Shown here: piece after piece, positions 54,373 through 64,000 of the stretch
Layout of the letters: each line of letters opens with the position of its first letter
Position numbering within the stretch: position 1 is the first letter of the stretch
Source: Prochlorococcus marinus
GTDB taxonomy: Bacteria > Cyanobacteriota > Cyanobacteriia > PCC-6307 > Cyanobiaceae
NCBI RefSeq assembly: GCF_001180325.1
Contig: NZ_CVSZ01000035.1
Location: forward strand, 310,001 to 374,000
Direction: 5' to 3'
DNA: 64,000 nt
Notes under the pieces: generated by a model
Seen by the model: only the letters and a program-made list of their open reading frames with translations
Told to the model about the DNA's origin: nothing
The model's database searches: none
Translations under genes and position numbers: made by a program

Positions 54373-54630
54373 ATGACAGGTTTTTTATATTTCTTGGGAA
54401 ATACTTTAAGATGGCCAGTGTTAAAGCCAAAAGAATTTTTTTCACTACATGCTTATTTTTCAATTATTTATTTGATAACTTTTACTTTGAGTAAATATGA
54501 TGTAAGCCAATCAAATTTAGTTTTTACTTTAGGAATTCTTGCACCTCTTTTAATCGCTATTGGTCAAGGACTTCCAATTGATTGCCTTGATATGGAATCA
54601 TCTTTATTGAAGGAATTAAAAACTAAATAA
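54373..54630 (+). CDS. Conserved membrane protein, 85 aa
   Basis: A hypothetical with two or three helices: LYFLGNTLRWPVLKP, FFSLHAYFSIIYLITFTLSK and VFTLGILAPLLIAIGQGLPI. The C-terminus ends with LLKELKTK. No known domain. It converges on nfu with a 20-base gap. Confidence 0.6.
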   Translation: MTGFLYFLGNTLRWPVLKPKEFFSLHAYFSIIYLITFTLSKYDVSQSNLVFTLGILAPLLIAIGQGLPIDCLDMESSLLKELKTK

Positions 54631-54650
54631 TATATATTTCATTTAAATTT

Positions 54651-54896
54651 TTATAAAACCTGGACAACTTCGCTTATTTCAGGAATCATTTCTTTTAACT
54701 TTCTTTCAATACCCATTTTTAGAGTCATAGTGCTACTTGGGCAACTACCACATGCTCCTTGAAGTCTGACTTTGACAATTGGACCATCTATTTCTGCAAT
54801 CTCTACATTACCTCCATCAGAAATTAAAAAAGGTCTTAGCTCGTCAAGGACTTTTTCTACATTTTCGTTTGTCAGCGAGAGTGTTTCAGTACTCAT
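54651..54896 (-). CDS. nfu: NifU C-terminal-like Fe-S scaffold (Nfu)
   Basis: Iron-sulfur cluster carrier that supplies photosystem I and other proteins. An 81-aa protein with [19 protein letters not shown] and the scaffold cysteines in [20 protein letters not shown]. This single-domain NfuA/U-type is the main cyanobacterial scaffold. Divergent from mqo. Confidence 0.95.
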   Translation of the reverse strand: MSTETLSLTNENVEKVLDELRPFLISDGGNVEIAEIDGPIVKVRLQGACGSCPSSTMTLKMGIERKLKEMIPEISEVVQVL

Positions 54897-54966
54897 AATT
54901 TTGGATTAACTTTATAATAAGCCTAGAAAGAAATTTGATTAATTGCAAAAAAGATAATTTTCTGTT

Positions 54967-56463
54967 GTGACTTCTTCTAAAAATCCTACTAATGACAATA
55001 GCTACTTTGATGCAGTCTTAGTAGGAGCAGGGATAATGAGTAGTACTTTAGCCCTCCTAATTTCAGAAGTTTTACCAGATATAAGATTTCTTATTATAGA
55101 AAAATTAAATGCGCCAGGAAGTGAAAGTACTGGCGCTTTTAATAATGCAGGTACAGGACATGCGGCTAATTGCGAATTAAACTATACCCCTTTAGATGAA
55201 AAAGGAAATCTAAAAATAGATAAAGCGCTCTCAATAAATCGTTCTTTTGAAACATCTATGTCTTTGTGGGCCTCATTGTATGAAGCAGGGAAAATTGATA
55301 TTAAGAAGTTTCTAAAATTCATTCCTCATATTAGCTTCGTATCTGGTCAGGATAATATTTCTTTTTTAAAAAAAAGATTTCAAAAAATGACTGAAAATCC
55401 TGAATTTATCGATATGGAATTTTCTACATCTTTTGATGAAATTTCATCATGGGCTCCTCTAATAACAAAAGATAGAAATCCATCTACTCAAATTGCTGCT
55501 ACCAGAATAGGTAGGGGAACTGATATTAATTTTGAGGCTTTAACTAAAGAGTATCTGTCATTAGTTTCTTTAAACAAAAATGTTGAAATTAGATACAAAA
55601 CAGAATTAGTAGATTTAAAGAAAATTGATAAAAAAAAATGGGAACTAGAAATCAGTTCTGAAGGTAGAAAAACTTCAATTAGAACTGGCTATGTTTTTCT
55701 TGGTGCTGGTGGAAAAACAATTAATTATTTACAAAAATCAAAAATTCCAGAAGCAAAAAGTTATGGTGGATTTCCTGTTAGTGGGAAATGGCTTATTTGC
55801 GAGAAAAAAGATCTAACAGAAAAACATAACTCAAAAGTTTATGGTAAAGCTGATATTGGATCACCACCAATGTCTGTGCCTCATTTAGACACCAGATGGA
55901 TTGATAATAAAAAACTTCTTTTATATGGGCCTTTTGCTGGATTTACAACGAAATTTCTGAAACAAAGTTCATACTTTGACTTATTTAGTTCAATTAAAAA
56001 GAATAATATTTTTTCTATGTTAGACGTTGGTTTCAAGAACAACGATTTAATTAATTACCTAATATCTCAATCATTAAAGAACCATAATTCAAGAGTTGAG
56101 AATTTAAAGAATATGATGCCATCAGCTAATCCTTCTGATTGGTATTTAAAAAATGCTGGTCAAAGAGTCCAAATAATTAAAAAAACTGAAGGTGGTGGTT
56201 CTTTGAAATTTGGAACTGAGATTGTAAATTCATCTGATGGATCATTATCTGCTTTGTTGGGAGCCTCTCCGGGAGCAAGTACTGCGGTTGCAATAATGGT
56301 TGAGGTTCTAGAAAAATCTGTTTTATTTTTAAACGATAAGCATAATCTTCAGAAAAAAATAAATGACTTAATTTATCCAGAACTATCAGTCTCTGAAAAT
56401 TACAGTACCTTCATAAAAGAAATTAAAAAAAGAAATAATTCCATTTTTGGTTTCCATCCATAA
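54967..56463 (+). CDS. mqo: Malate:quinone oxidoreductase
   Basis: FAD-dependent membrane-associated enzyme oxidising malate and reducing quinone. The FAD fold is [20 protein letters not shown], and [20 protein letters not shown] and [19 protein letters not shown] are family blocks. 498 aa from a GTG start at 54967. Confidence 0.93.
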   Translation: MTSSKNPTNDNSYFDAVLVGAGIMSSTLALLISEVLPDIRFLIIEKLNAPGSESTGAFNNAGTGHAANCELNYTPLDEKGNLKIDKALSINRSFETSMSLWASLYEAGKIDIKKFLKFIPHISFVSGQDNISFLKKRFQKMTENPEFIDMEFSTSFDEISSWAPLITKDRNPSTQIAATRIGRGTDINFEALTKEYLSLVSLNKNVEIRYKTELVDLKKIDKKKWELEISSEGRKTSIRTGYVFLGAGGKTINYLQKSKIPEAKSYGGFPVSGKWLICEKKDLTEKHNSKVYGKADIGSPPMSVPHLDTRWIDNKKLLLYGPFAGFTTKFLKQSSYFDLFSSIKKNNIFSMLDVGFKNNDLINYLISQSLKNHNSRVENLKNMMPSANPSDWYLKNAGQRVQIIKKTEGGGSLKFGTEIVNSSDGSLSALLGASPGASTAVAIMVEVLEKSVLFLNDKHNLQKKINDLIYPELSVSENYSTFIKEIKKRNNSIFGFHP

Positions 56464-56518
56464 TTCTAATTAGCTAATATTAATCAAGATGCAATAAGAG
56501 GAGAATTTTTCTTTCTAT

Positions 56519-58327
56519 ATGACTGATATATCGGTTTCAAAAATTAGAAATTTCTGCATAATCGCTCATATTGACCATGGTAAATCTACCCTTGCAGATA
56601 GGTTGCTTCAAGATACTGGTACTGTGCAGCAAAGGGATATGCAAGAACAATTTTTGGACAGTATGGATCTTGAAAGAGAGAGAGGAATTACTATCAAGTT
56701 ACAGGCCGCTAGGATGAAATATAAAGCTGACGATTCCCAGGAATATGTTTTGAACTTAATAGATACTCCTGGTCATGTTGATTTCTCTTATGAGGTTAGT
56801 AGATCTCTTCAAGCTTGCGAAGGCGCCTTACTTGTTGTTGATGCAAGTCAAGGAGTAGAAGCTCAAACCCTAGCTAATGTTTATCTTGCCTTAGAAAATA
56901 ATCTTGAAATAATTCCTGTTTTAAATAAAGTTGATTTACCAGGGGCTGATACTGAAAAAATAAAACAAGAAATAGAGGAAATTATTGGACTTGATACATC
57001 TAATGCAATAAATTGTTCAGCAAAAACTGGAGTTGGTATTAAAGATATTTTGGAAGCAATCGTAAGAAGAGTACCTCCTCCTCAAGATGAAATTAAACTA
57101 CCTACAAAGGCACTGATTTTTGATTCTTATTATGATCCGTACAGGGGAGTTATTGTTTATTTCAGGGTGATATCTGGGTCTTTAAATAAGAGAGAAAAAA
57201 TATTATTAATGGCAAGTAAGAAAAATTATGAACTAGATGAGATAGGAATAATGGCGCCTGATCAGCAGCAAGTTGATGAATTACATGCAGGAGAAGTTGG
57301 TTATTTAGCAGCTTCTATAAAATCAGTTGCTGATGCGAGAGTGGGAGATACTATTACTCTTTTAAATTCACCTGCCAATGATCCTTTGCCTGGATATAAG
57401 ACTGCAAATCCTATGGTTTTTTGTGGCTTATTCCCAACTGATGCTGATCAATTCCCTGATTTAAGAGTATCACTAGAAAAATTACAATTATCTGATGCAG
57501 CTTTAAAATATGAGCCCGAAACCAGTAGCGCAATGGGCTTCGGATTTAGGTGCGGATTCCTAGGACTTCTTCATATGGAGATAGTTCAAGAAAGATTAGA
57601 AAGAGAATATGACTTGGATCTAATCGTAACGGCACCATCAGTTATTTATAAAGTTAATTTAAATCAGCAGGAACATATCTTTGTTGATAATCCTTCTACA
57701 ATTCCTGATCCACAACTTAGGGAATCAATAGAAGAGCCTTATGTGAAAATGGAAATTTATGCTCCCAATGAATTTAATGGAACATTAATGGGTTTATGTC
57801 AGGAAAGAAGGGGAGTATTTATAGATATGAAATACATAACAACAGATCGAGTTACCTTGATTTATGAAATTCCATTAGCAGAAGTTGTTACAGATTTCTT
57901 TGATCAAATGAAAAGTAGAACCCAAGGTTATGCATCAATGGAATATCATTTGATTGGCTATAGAAAAAATGACCTTGTTAGATTAGATGTTCTAATAAAT
58001 TCAGAAAGAGCAGATCCATTAACTTCTATTGTTCATAAAGATAAGGCTTATGGAATTGGCAGAAGTTTAGTTGAGAAATTAAAAGAACTTATTCCGAAAC
58101 AACAATTTAAAATACCTATTCAAGCATCAATCGGTAGCAGGATTATTGCAAGTGAAAGCATTAGTGCTTTGCGAAAAGATGTTTTATCTAAATGTTATGG
58201 AGGAGATATTTCTAGGAAAAAGAAACTTTTAAAGAAACAAGCTAAAGGTAAAAAGAGGATGAAGGCAATGGGTAAAGTTGAAGTCCCTCAAGAAGCTTTT
58301 ATGGCAGTTTTGAAATTAAACCAGTAA
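56519..58327 (+). CDS. lepA: Elongation factor 4 (LepA)
   Basis: Ribosomal back-translocase GTPase. [20 protein letters not shown] is the P-loop, [14 protein letters not shown] the switch, [19 protein letters not shown] the G3 motif, and the LepA-specific C-terminal domain runs to the end ([20 protein letters not shown]). 602 aa, full length. Confidence 0.97.
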   Translation: MTDISVSKIRNFCIIAHIDHGKSTLADRLLQDTGTVQQRDMQEQFLDSMDLERERGITIKLQAARMKYKADDSQEYVLNLIDTPGHVDFSYEVSRSLQACEGALLVVDASQGVEAQTLANVYLALENNLEIIPVLNKVDLPGADTEKIKQEIEEIIGLDTSNAINCSAKTGVGIKDILEAIVRRVPPPQDEIKLPTKALIFDSYYDPYRGVIVYFRVISGSLNKREKILLMASKKNYELDEIGIMAPDQQQVDELHAGEVGYLAASIKSVADARVGDTITLLNSPANDPLPGYKTANPMVFCGLFPTDADQFPDLRVSLEKLQLSDAALKYEPETSSAMGFGFRCGFLGLLHMEIVQERLEREYDLDLIVTAPSVIYKVNLNQQEHIFVDNPSTIPDPQLRESIEEPYVKMEIYAPNEFNGTLMGLCQERRGVFIDMKYITTDRVTLIYEIPLAEVVTDFFDQMKSRTQGYASMEYHLIGYRKNDLVRLDVLINSERADPLTSIVHKDKAYGIGRSLVEKLKELIPKQQFKIPIQASIGSRIIASESISALRKDVLSKCYGGDISRKKKLLKKQAKGKKRMKAMGKVEVPQEAFMAVLKLNQ

Positions 58328-58406
58328 TTTCTTTTTATTTAAAATTTATAGCTATTTATTTTTAAAATAATTGGGTATATTTCATCTATATCTTTAAAAA
58401 AAGATT

Positions 58407-59252
58407 TTGGATATTAACTCATTTACTCGCGTCGGTGCAAATATCAGAAAAGCTGGATTTTTAATTGTTCTTTTTTATCTTCTTGTTGTTTTAATAATGA
58501 AATTTTTAGAGGCCAATAATTTTTTTGGCTATTCATTTTCAATGTTAAGCAATGATATCTTTGCCCCTCCTTCTCTTAATCACTTTTGTGGCACAGATAG
58601 ATTAGGAAGAGATGTTTGCTTAAGAACTTTGCAAGGATCATCATTAGCGATAGAAGTTGTATTCTTAGCTATTCTTTTTTCATTAAGTTTGGGTTTACCA
58701 TTGGGATTATTAAGTGGATATTTTGGTGGTTTTTTTGATAAATGCTTATCACTAATAATGGATACTATTTTTTCAATACCTGTAATTTTGCTTTCAGTTG
58801 TTGTGGCTTTTGTATTGGGTAAGGGTATCCTTAACGCGGCTTTGGCATTGTGTATTGTTTACTCTCCTCAATATTTTAGATTAATCAGAAATCAGACAAT
58901 ATTGGTTAAATCCGAAACTTATGTTGAGGCAGCTCAAGTTGCAGGAGCTGATGTTAAAAAAATCATTTTTAAATATATTCTCCCAAATGTAATAACACCA
59001 TTGCCTATTCTGCTTACCCTAAATGCTGCAGATGCTGTTTTGGTATTAGGAAGTTTAGGGTTTTTAGGTCTTGGTGTTCCTGCAGATGTCCCAGAGTGGG
59101 GAAGTGATTTAAATCTGGCTCTTGCCGCTTTACCTACAGGTATCTGGTGGACGGCTTTGTTCCCAGGTTTGGCAATGTTTTTTTTAGTTTTAGGTCTTTC
59201 TTTTATAGGAGAGGACCTTGAAGAAATTTTTGATAGTCAAAATTCTGAATAA
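58407..59252 (+). CDS. ABC transporter permease, DppC/OppC type
   Basis: A 281-aa inner-membrane permease of peptide/nickel-type ABC importers. GTDRLGRDVCLRTLQGSSLA is the DppC entry motif, and EAAQVAGADVKKIIFKYILP is the EAA coupling loop. At least five TM helices. No partner permease, ATPase or binding protein lies near it here. TTG start. Confidence 0.86.
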   Translation: MDINSFTRVGANIRKAGFLIVLFYLLVVLIMKFLEANNFFGYSFSMLSNDIFAPPSLNHFCGTDRLGRDVCLRTLQGSSLAIEVVFLAILFSLSLGLPLGLLSGYFGGFFDKCLSLIMDTIFSIPVILLSVVVAFVLGKGILNAALALCIVYSPQYFRLIRNQTILVKSETYVEAAQVAGADVKKIIFKYILPNVITPLPILLTLNAADAVLVLGSLGFLGLGVPADVPEWGSDLNLALAALPTGIWWTALFPGLAMFFLVLGLSFIGEDLEEIFDSQNSE

Positions 59253-59254
59253 AT

Positions 59255-59926
59255 TTAGTTATCTGTAATAGGATCAAGTTCTCCTTGATCATTCAACTTT
59301 GGATATTGTTTAGCTGATTTTTTATACACCGCAGCTAATTCTGGGTAACACCATTCAAAAAGTGTTTTTTGATATTCATCCATATTTAACCCTTCTCCAT
59401 TAGAGGGCAATATACCTTTATTTTTTCTTTGGCGAACAGCTTCAAATAATAATATAGAAGCAGCAACTGAAACATTCAGAGATTGAACCATACCTCTCAT
59501 AGGTATAAAAATTGATTGGTCAACCATTGATATAAGTTCATTACTTAGTCCCCATTTTTCTGCTCCTAAAACAAAACATGTATTTTGAGAATAATCAAAG
59601 TTTCTATAATCTACTGATTCACTATTAAGAGTCGTTCCATATAATTTAAAACCCTTATTCTTTAAATCAGATATTGCCGTGATAGTGTTTTCATGATTAT
59701 TCAGTTTTACCCATTTTTGACTTCCTTGGGCAGTACTATTAAAAGTCTTAACGGCATTCGTTTTGCTAATAAAATTTGCTTCGAAAACTCCTGCCGCATC
59801 ACATGTCCTTAATATCGCAGATAAATTATGTGGTTTATTTACATCCTCAACTAGAACAGTCAAGTTTTTCATTCTGCAATCTAAAACACTTTTGATTCGT
59901 TCAAATCTTCTTGGCAAAATTGACAT
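59255..59926 (-). CDS. trmH: tRNA (guanosine-2'-O)-methyltransferase, SpoU/TrmH family
   Basis: SPOUT methyltransferase. NLTVLVEDVNKPHNLSAILR and CDAAGVFEANFI are motif 1, CFVLGAEKWGLSNELISMVD motif 2, and FIPMRGMVQSLNVSVAASIL motif 3. The C-terminal extension past residue 165 is typical of TrmH. 223 aa. Convergent with the permease with a 2-base gap. Confidence 0.92.
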   Translation of the reverse strand: MSILPRRFERIKSVLDCRMKNLTVLVEDVNKPHNLSAILRTCDAAGVFEANFISKTNAVKTFNSTAQGSQKWVKLNNHENTITAISDLKNKGFKLYGTTLNSESVDYRNFDYSQNTCFVLGAEKWGLSNELISMVDQSIFIPMRGMVQSLNVSVAASILLFEAVRQRKNKGILPSNGEGLNMDEYQKTLFEWCYPELAAVYKKSAKQYPKLNDQGELDPITDN

Positions 59927-60022
59927 TTATAATTTTTTCACACCTTTAAATTATATTCAAAAAATATTGATTACCTATTAATTCTCTTGGTTTATAATAT
60001 TTTGGTAGTTTAAGTTAACTCA

Positions 60023-60226
60023 ATGGCATACATAGAATGGGACTATACAGTAATAACAAGTATGGTAGAAAAACAAGGGTGGGATTTACCTGATCGTGAA
60101 TCGGAAGAATGGAATAAATTTAACGATGAATTAGGAGAAAAAATGAGAGGTGTTGGACTTATTTTTGAAAAATATTGTAAATTTACTCCTGACGTAGGAG
60201 AAGGAGTTCATCTTCTAGATGACTGA
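60023..60226 (+). CDS. 67-aa conserved hypothetical protein
   Basis: Starts MAYIEWDYTVITSMVEKQGW, then DLPDRESEEWNKFNDELGEK and ends VGEGVHLLDD. Acidic, with four tryptophans. No function recognised. Confidence 0.57.
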   Translation: MAYIEWDYTVITSMVEKQGWDLPDRESEEWNKFNDELGEKMRGVGLIFEKYCKFTPDVGEGVHLLDD

Positions 60227-60391
60227 TCATAAATAGTTTTAAACCATTGATGTATCCCTTAATCAATGGCTTATTAATTAATAAGATAATATAATTTCAC
60301 TGAATTAGAACTGGCAATTATTAAGGCTTTATAAAGCTTGTACTCAAAAAAAAATTTTTTATTCCACAAAAAAGTTATTTAATTTCTATAT

Positions 60392-60796
60392 TTGAATAAA
60401 AATATGAAAAATAAATTAACTTTTTTATTCGATGGTGGTTGTCCACTTTGTTTGAGAGAAACAAATTTTCTTAAAAAAAGAGATACCCTAAATCAAATTG
60501 CATTTATAGATATTAATAGTAAGGATTATGATCGAAGTCTTTTTAATGACATCTCATATTCAGAAGCCATGTCAAACCTTCATGGAATTATTGAAAATGG
60601 TGAAATTATTAGGGGACTAGATGTACTTGCATATTCTTATGAATTAGTTGGTTTAGGTTGGGTTTATTATCCCTTGAAGATTAAGCTCTTATCTCCATTA
60701 TTGAGATTGGTTTACAGATATTGGGCAAAATATAGACTTCAAATTACAGGTAGATCAGATATTGAAAAACTTTGTACCTCACAATGTGAACAATAA
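60392..60796 (+). CDS. DCC family thiol-disulfide oxidoreductase (DUF393)
   Basis: A 134-aa protein with FLFDGGCPLCLRETNFLKKR, the DCC motif of DUF393, and GLDVLAYSYELVGLGWVYYP in the middle. The start is TTG at 60392; an ATG at 60404 is equally possible. It opens the DCC/TIGR03643/DUF2256/photolyase run with a 2-base gap to the next gene. Confidence 0.83.
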   Translation: MNKNMKNKLTFLFDGGCPLCLRETNFLKKRDTLNQIAFIDINSKDYDRSLFNDISYSEAMSNLHGIIENGEIIRGLDVLAYSYELVGLGWVYYPLKIKLLSPLLRLVYRYWAKYRLQITGRSDIEKLCTSQCEQ

Positions 60797-60798
60797 AT

Positions 60799-61035
60799 AT
60801 GGAAATTATCGATATAGACAGAATAATAGAAATGTGTTGGGAAGATAGAACACCCTTTGAAGCTATCGAGTATCAATTTGGTTTAAAAGAGGAAGATGCG
60901 ATAAAAATTATGCGTCAAAATCTTAAACCCAAATCTTTCAAAGTCTGGAGAAAGAGAGTTTCGGGAAGAAATACAAAACATATGGCCCTTAAAGATTCAA
61001 CTAGATTTAAATCTACTCATAAAAGAAAATTATAA
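60799..61035 (+). CDS. TIGR03643 family protein
   Basis: A 78-aa protein with IIEMCWEDRTPFEAIEYQFG, LKEEDAIKIMRQNLKPKSFK and the basic tail VWRKRVSGRNTKH. This is the TIGR03643 family, a small DNA-binding-like helical protein often beside photolyases. It is 3 bases before the DUF2256 gene. Confidence 0.8.
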   Translation: MEIIDIDRIIEMCWEDRTPFEAIEYQFGLKEEDAIKIMRQNLKPKSFKVWRKRVSGRNTKHMALKDSTRFKSTHKRKL

Positions 61036-61038
61036 ATT

Positions 61039-61170
61039 TTGAAAAATCTTTCTACTAAAACTTGTCCTGTTTGCAATAGGCCGTTTGAGTGGCGTAAAAA
61101 ATGGAAAAACTGTTGGGATGATGTTATCTACTGTTCAAAAAGATGCAGTAACAGGAAGTCGCAAAAATGA
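61039..61170 (+). CDS. DUF2256 zinc-binding protein
   Basis: A 43-aa protein from a TTG start at 61039. [20 protein letters not shown] and [15 protein letters not shown] give the CxxC...CxxxC zinc-ribbon of DUF2256. Its stop overlaps the photolyase-like start by 4 bases (ATGA), so translation is coupled. Its size places it below simple gene-length cut-offs. Confidence 0.85.
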   Translation: MKNLSTKTCPVCNRPFEWRKKWKNCWDDVIYCSKRCSNRKSQK

Positions 61171-62657
61171 AGCAAGTATCAATTATTTTCCCGAATCAAC
61201 TTTTTAGAGAAAGCCCAATCTTAAAAATAAATTGTGAAGTTTTGATTTTGGAAGACTCATTATTTTTTGGAAATGATAAATTTCATAAATTAATTAACCA
61301 TAAAAATAAGTTAGTTTTTCATAGAGCATCTATGCTTGCTTATAAAAATTATTTAGAAATATCTGGCTTTAAAGTTTTATATATCGAAAACAAGAATAAT
61401 GTTTCTACAGTTGATTACTTATCGGAATTTATTAAAAATAAATATCAGAAAATAAATCTCATTGACCCTCATGATTTTTTAATAATGAAGCGGATTAATA
61501 ATTTTGTTGAAAGTAATAATTTAGCTTTAAATATTTTACCTTCTCCTATGTTTATGAGCAGTGAAGATTTAAAAGATTTATTTGCATCAAATGCAAAAAA
61601 ACCTCTTATGGGGAGATTTTATGAGAATCAAAGAAAGAGCCAAAAGATATTAGTTAATCCTGATGATACACCTGAAGGTGGTAAATGGAGTTTCGATGAA
61701 ATGAACAGAAAAAAATTACCAAAAAAAATAAATATACCCGATACACCTAAATTACAAAAAAATAAATTTGTAGTTAATGCAGAAAGGTCATTAGCCAATT
61801 TTGATATTGAGTTTATTGGAGAAAGTAATAACTTTTTTTATCCAACTAATTTTGAAGAGGCAGATGAATGGTTAAATGATTTTTTTAAACATAGATTTTT
61901 CTTATTTGGAGATTATGAGGATGCTATTTCTAAAGAAAATTCTTTTTTATGGCACAGTTTACTTTCTCCTCTTTTAAATAGCGGCTTATTAACCCCAGAT
62001 GTTGTAGTAAATAAATCATTACTTTTTGCACAAAATAATAATGTTCCTATTAACTCTTTAGAGGGTTTTATTCGTCAAATTATTGGATGGAGAGAATTTA
62101 TTTGCCTTGTCTATAAAAAGTACGGAACAAAGATGCGAAATAGTAATTTTTGGAATTTTGAAGATAAGCCAATTCCAAAATCTTTTTATCAAGGAAATAC
62201 AGGAATTGAACCAGTAGACGTTGTAATAAAAAATATTATTAAATTTGGTTATTGTCATCATATTGAGCGGCTAATGATTGTTGGCAACTTTATGCTTCTA
62301 TGTAGAATTCACCCCAACCAAGTTTATAAATGGTTTATGGAAATGTTTATTGATTCTTATGATTGGGTTATGGTCCCAAATGTTTACGGGATGAGTCAGT
62401 TTAGTGATGGTGGTATCTTTTCAACAAAGCCATATATATCAAGCTCTAATTATGTAAAAAAAATGTCTAATTTTAAAAGTGGCCCATGGTGTGAAATATG
62501 GGACGGCTTATTTTGGAAATTTATTAAAGATAATGAAAGCTTTTTTAGAAAGCAATATCGTCTTGCAATGTTAACGAGAAATCTCGATAAAATGTCAGAA
62601 GAAAAATTAAATAATCACTTAAAAACGGCCGATAAATTTTTAAGAGATATTCAATAA
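61167..62657 (+). CDS. Cryptochrome/photolyase-family protein, FeS-BCP / (6-4) type
   Basis: A 496-aa flavoprotein like the prokaryotic (6-4) photolyases (PhrB/CryB). [18 protein letters not shown] opening, [40 protein letters not shown] and [20 protein letters not shown] fit the family. But after NYVKKMSN the sequence reads [19 protein letters not shown], where Fe-S members have a CxxC...C loop, so the cluster is probably absent. It is coupled to the DUF2256 gene. Confidence 0.88.
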   Translation: MKQVSIIFPNQLFRESPILKINCEVLILEDSLFFGNDKFHKLINHKNKLVFHRASMLAYKNYLEISGFKVLYIENKNNVSTVDYLSEFIKNKYQKINLIDPHDFLIMKRINNFVESNNLALNILPSPMFMSSEDLKDLFASNAKKPLMGRFYENQRKSQKILVNPDDTPEGGKWSFDEMNRKKLPKKINIPDTPKLQKNKFVVNAERSLANFDIEFIGESNNFFYPTNFEEADEWLNDFFKHRFFLFGDYEDAISKENSFLWHSLLSPLLNSGLLTPDVVVNKSLLFAQNNNVPINSLEGFIRQIIGWREFICLVYKKYGTKMRNSNFWNFEDKPIPKSFYQGNTGIEPVDVVIKNIIKFGYCHHIERLMIVGNFMLLCRIHPNQVYKWFMEMFIDSYDWVMVPNVYGMSQFSDGGIFSTKPYISSSNYVKKMSNFKSGPWCEIWDGLFWKFIKDNESFFRKQYRLAMLTRNLDKMSEEKLNNHLKTADKFLRDIQ

Positions 62658-62762
62658 ATTAAGAGTAATAACCTACAGTTGTCTTTGAAAAATTAAAAGA
62701 ATATTATGTTATGAAGAAATATTAAGTACGGATGTTAACTTAGAAAAAATTAGATTTATCCA

Positions 62763-62942
62763 ATGGAAATTGGAACACTTTTTTTAAAAAGTAATTTGAC
62801 GGGAATTATCACTTTTTCTGAATTAGATTGGATAACTACCCATCAATCTAATTTCACTAGGTTGGAGGAATCCATAGCAATTAAATTAGGCAGAATGCTT
62901 GATGCAGGATCTATCAATATTGGTTGCCGTTTGAAATCCTGA
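62763..62942 (+). CDS. 59-aa conserved hypothetical protein
   Basis: ATG at 62763 opens MEIGTLFLKSNLTGIITFSE, then LDWITTHQSNFTRLEESIAI and KLGRMLDAGSINIGCRLKS. The helical C-terminal half (SIAIKLGRMLDAGSINIG) looks conserved. Soluble, slightly basic. Function unknown. Confidence 0.57.
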   Translation: MEIGTLFLKSNLTGIITFSELDWITTHQSNFTRLEESIAIKLGRMLDAGSINIGCRLKS

Positions 62943-62961
62943 ATAAGTTTTTATTTTAATA

Positions 62962-63105
62962 ATGAAGTATCAAAAAGAGAAAAAAATATTTTTTCGGGAA
63001 AGAATCCATTCTTTAAATATCTTTCTTTTTTTAGGATTTAATCTTTCACTTATTTCTATCTTAGGTTTTATTTGGTTTAATTCTGCAATTGAAAAAGTAG
63101 TTTAA
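62962..63105 (+). CDS. 47-aa single-TM microprotein
   Basis: ATG at 62962 opens MKYQKEKKIFFRERIHSLNI, then the helix FLFLGFNLSLISILGFIWFN and SAIEKVV. Basic N-terminus and one long membrane helix. It is 20 bases after the 59-aa gene and upstream of rsmB. Confidence 0.5.
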   Translation: MKYQKEKKIFFRERIHSLNIFLFLGFNLSLISILGFIWFNSAIEKVV

Positions 63106-63156
63106 ATTTTTGAATTTTTTGTATATTAAAGTTATCTTTAAAAAATTAATTATATT

Positions 63157-64000
63157 TTGAGCATAGGATATTTACAAAGGAAGGCAGCTTGGGAAATTTT
63201 ATTAAAAGTTAGTTCTGGTGATTTTACTGATCATGCTCTTGAAAAGGTTTTAAAAAATTATCAATTTAATCCTCTTGATATAGCTTTTATTACGGAATTA
63301 TCTTTTGGATGCATAAGGTATAGAAAATTTCTTGATCTTTGGACGGATCATACATCAAAAATTAATCATAAAAAACAGCCTCCAAAGTTAAGATGGCTTC
63401 TACACATAGGGTTGTATCAACTATTGAAAATGGATAAAATCCCATTTCCTGCTGCTATTTCTACCACTGTAGAAGTAGCTAAAAAAACAGATTTAAATGG
63501 TTTAGCGGGAACTGTAAATGCGATATTGAGAAATGCATCAAGAAAATTAGAACAAAAAATCTTTCCGGAATTATCTTCTGATAGAAAAGAAAGAATTTCA
63601 TATCTTGAATCATTTCCATTATGGCTTGTGAATGATCTTTATGAATGGTTCGGCAATAGTGAGGGTGAAAATATCATTAAGGCATTTAATAAAAAACCAT
63701 CAATTGATTTAAGAATTAACCAATTAAAAACTAATTTAGATAACTTTTTGAAAGTACTTCATGAAAATAAAATTGATGCTGAAATTATTAAAGAATTACA
63801 TAATGGAATTACTTTAAAATCTAATCCAAGATCTATAAAAAATTTACCAGGATATAGTGATGGACTTTGGACAATTCAAGATAGATCTTCTCAGTGGATA
63901 GCACCGCTCTTAAATCCAAAAGAAGGTGAAAAGATTTTAGATGCTTGTGCAGCTCCAGGAAGTAAGTCTACTCACCTTGCAGAATTAACAAATGATAGTG
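63157..64000 (+). CDS. rsmB: 16S rRNA m5C967 methyltransferase RsmB, 5' part
   Basis: The gene is cut by the window end, so only the N-terminal 281 codons are present. From a TTG start at 63157, the NusB-like domain has YLQRKAAWEILLKVSSGDFT and ELSFGCIRYRKFLDLWTDHT, and the end shows the SAM site ILDACAAPGSKSTHLAELTN. The catalytic cysteines and C-terminus lie outside the window. Confidence 0.93.
   Translation, partial: MSIGYLQRKAAWEILLKVSSGDFTDHALEKVLKNYQFNPLDIAFITELSFGCIRYRKFLDLWTDHTSKINHKKQPPKLRWLLHIGLYQLLKMDKIPFPAAISTTVEVAKKTDLNGLAGTVNAILRNASRKLEQKIFPELSSDRKERISYLESFPLWLVNDLYEWFGNSEGENIIKAFNKKPSIDLRINQLKTNLDNFLKVLHENKIDAEIIKELHNGITLKSNPRSIKNLPGYSDGLWTIQDRSSQWIAPLLNPKEGEKILDACAAPGSKSTHLAELTNDS

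Overview
This window is a 64 kb piece of a cyanobacterial chromosome. It is almost certainly from a high-light-adapted Prochlorococcus or a very close relative. The evidence is the AT-rich sequence, the very dense small-gene content, photosystem I psaE, an Hli protein, a PTOX oxidase, the pipX-pipY pair, an E2 subunit of pyruvate dehydrogenase, SepF, and several families confined to marine picocyanobacteria (DUF3104, DUF1651, DUF3764-like, DUF1823, DUF4278). I name the genus from family content only and cannot assign a strain. No prophage, insertion sequence, integrase or CRISPR array was seen.

Layout. 0-0.9 kb: 3' end of an rRNA operon (23S, 5S, terminator). 0.9-5.6 kb: psaE-mutM, a LysM protein, an aldehyde dehydrogenase, a GNAT enzyme and a DUF3104 protein. 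5.7-9.5 kb: a cluster of tiny genes (single-TM peptides, an Hli protein, a poly-Q protein), an NdhF-like fragment tail-to-tail with PTOX, and small hypotheticals. 9.6-20.5 kb: a CrtISO/phytoene-desaturase-like enzyme, Nif11-like peptide, TatA, PrxQ, ArfB, a CAAX-type protease, many microproteins, a structured untranslated region at 18.94-19.30 kb, and a proline iminopeptidase. 20.6-28.1 kb: a photolyase-family protein, tenA and thiD, a run of small hypotheticals, then tRNA-Thr and tRNA-Tyr. 28.2-35.3 kb: a long co-directional housekeeping run (aroQ, miaE, cobI, DUF1823, der, ecfT, pipX, pipY, sepF, proC). 35.3-38.6 kb on the minus strand: glycosyltransferase, recO, a deoC-like gene and hpf. 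38.6-44.5 kb: lipB, an acyl-CoA synthetase, a YlqD-like gene, the PDH E2 gene and queA. 44.5-48.9 kb on the minus strand: cysK and two Cys/Met-metabolism PLP enzymes (one frameshifted), then rpsD. 48.9-64 kb: yidD, DUF836, murE, an SDR, a class V aminotransferase, an ArsM-like methyltransferase, a DUF4278 gene with a GC-rich leader, nfu, mqo, lepA, an ABC permease, trmH, a DCC/TIGR03643/DUF2256/photolyase operon and the 5' part of rsmB.

How the genes fit together. Light and redox handling recurs: psaE, Hli, PTOX, PrxQ and two photolyase/cryptochrome-family proteins. Sulfur amino-acid synthesis (cysK plus two cystathionine-synthase-like genes) and nitrogen control (pipX next to pipY) form coherent blocks. 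The main points for a second look are a one-base homopolymer frameshift in the first cystathionine-synthase-like gene, a prokaryotic (6-4)-type photolyase whose Fe-S cysteine loop looks deleted, a DeoC-like protein lacking the usual Schiff-base lysine motif, a stand-alone N-terminal piece of an NdhF-like protein, the structured region between two facing terminators near 19 kb, and about 20 microproteins, most with one membrane segment.
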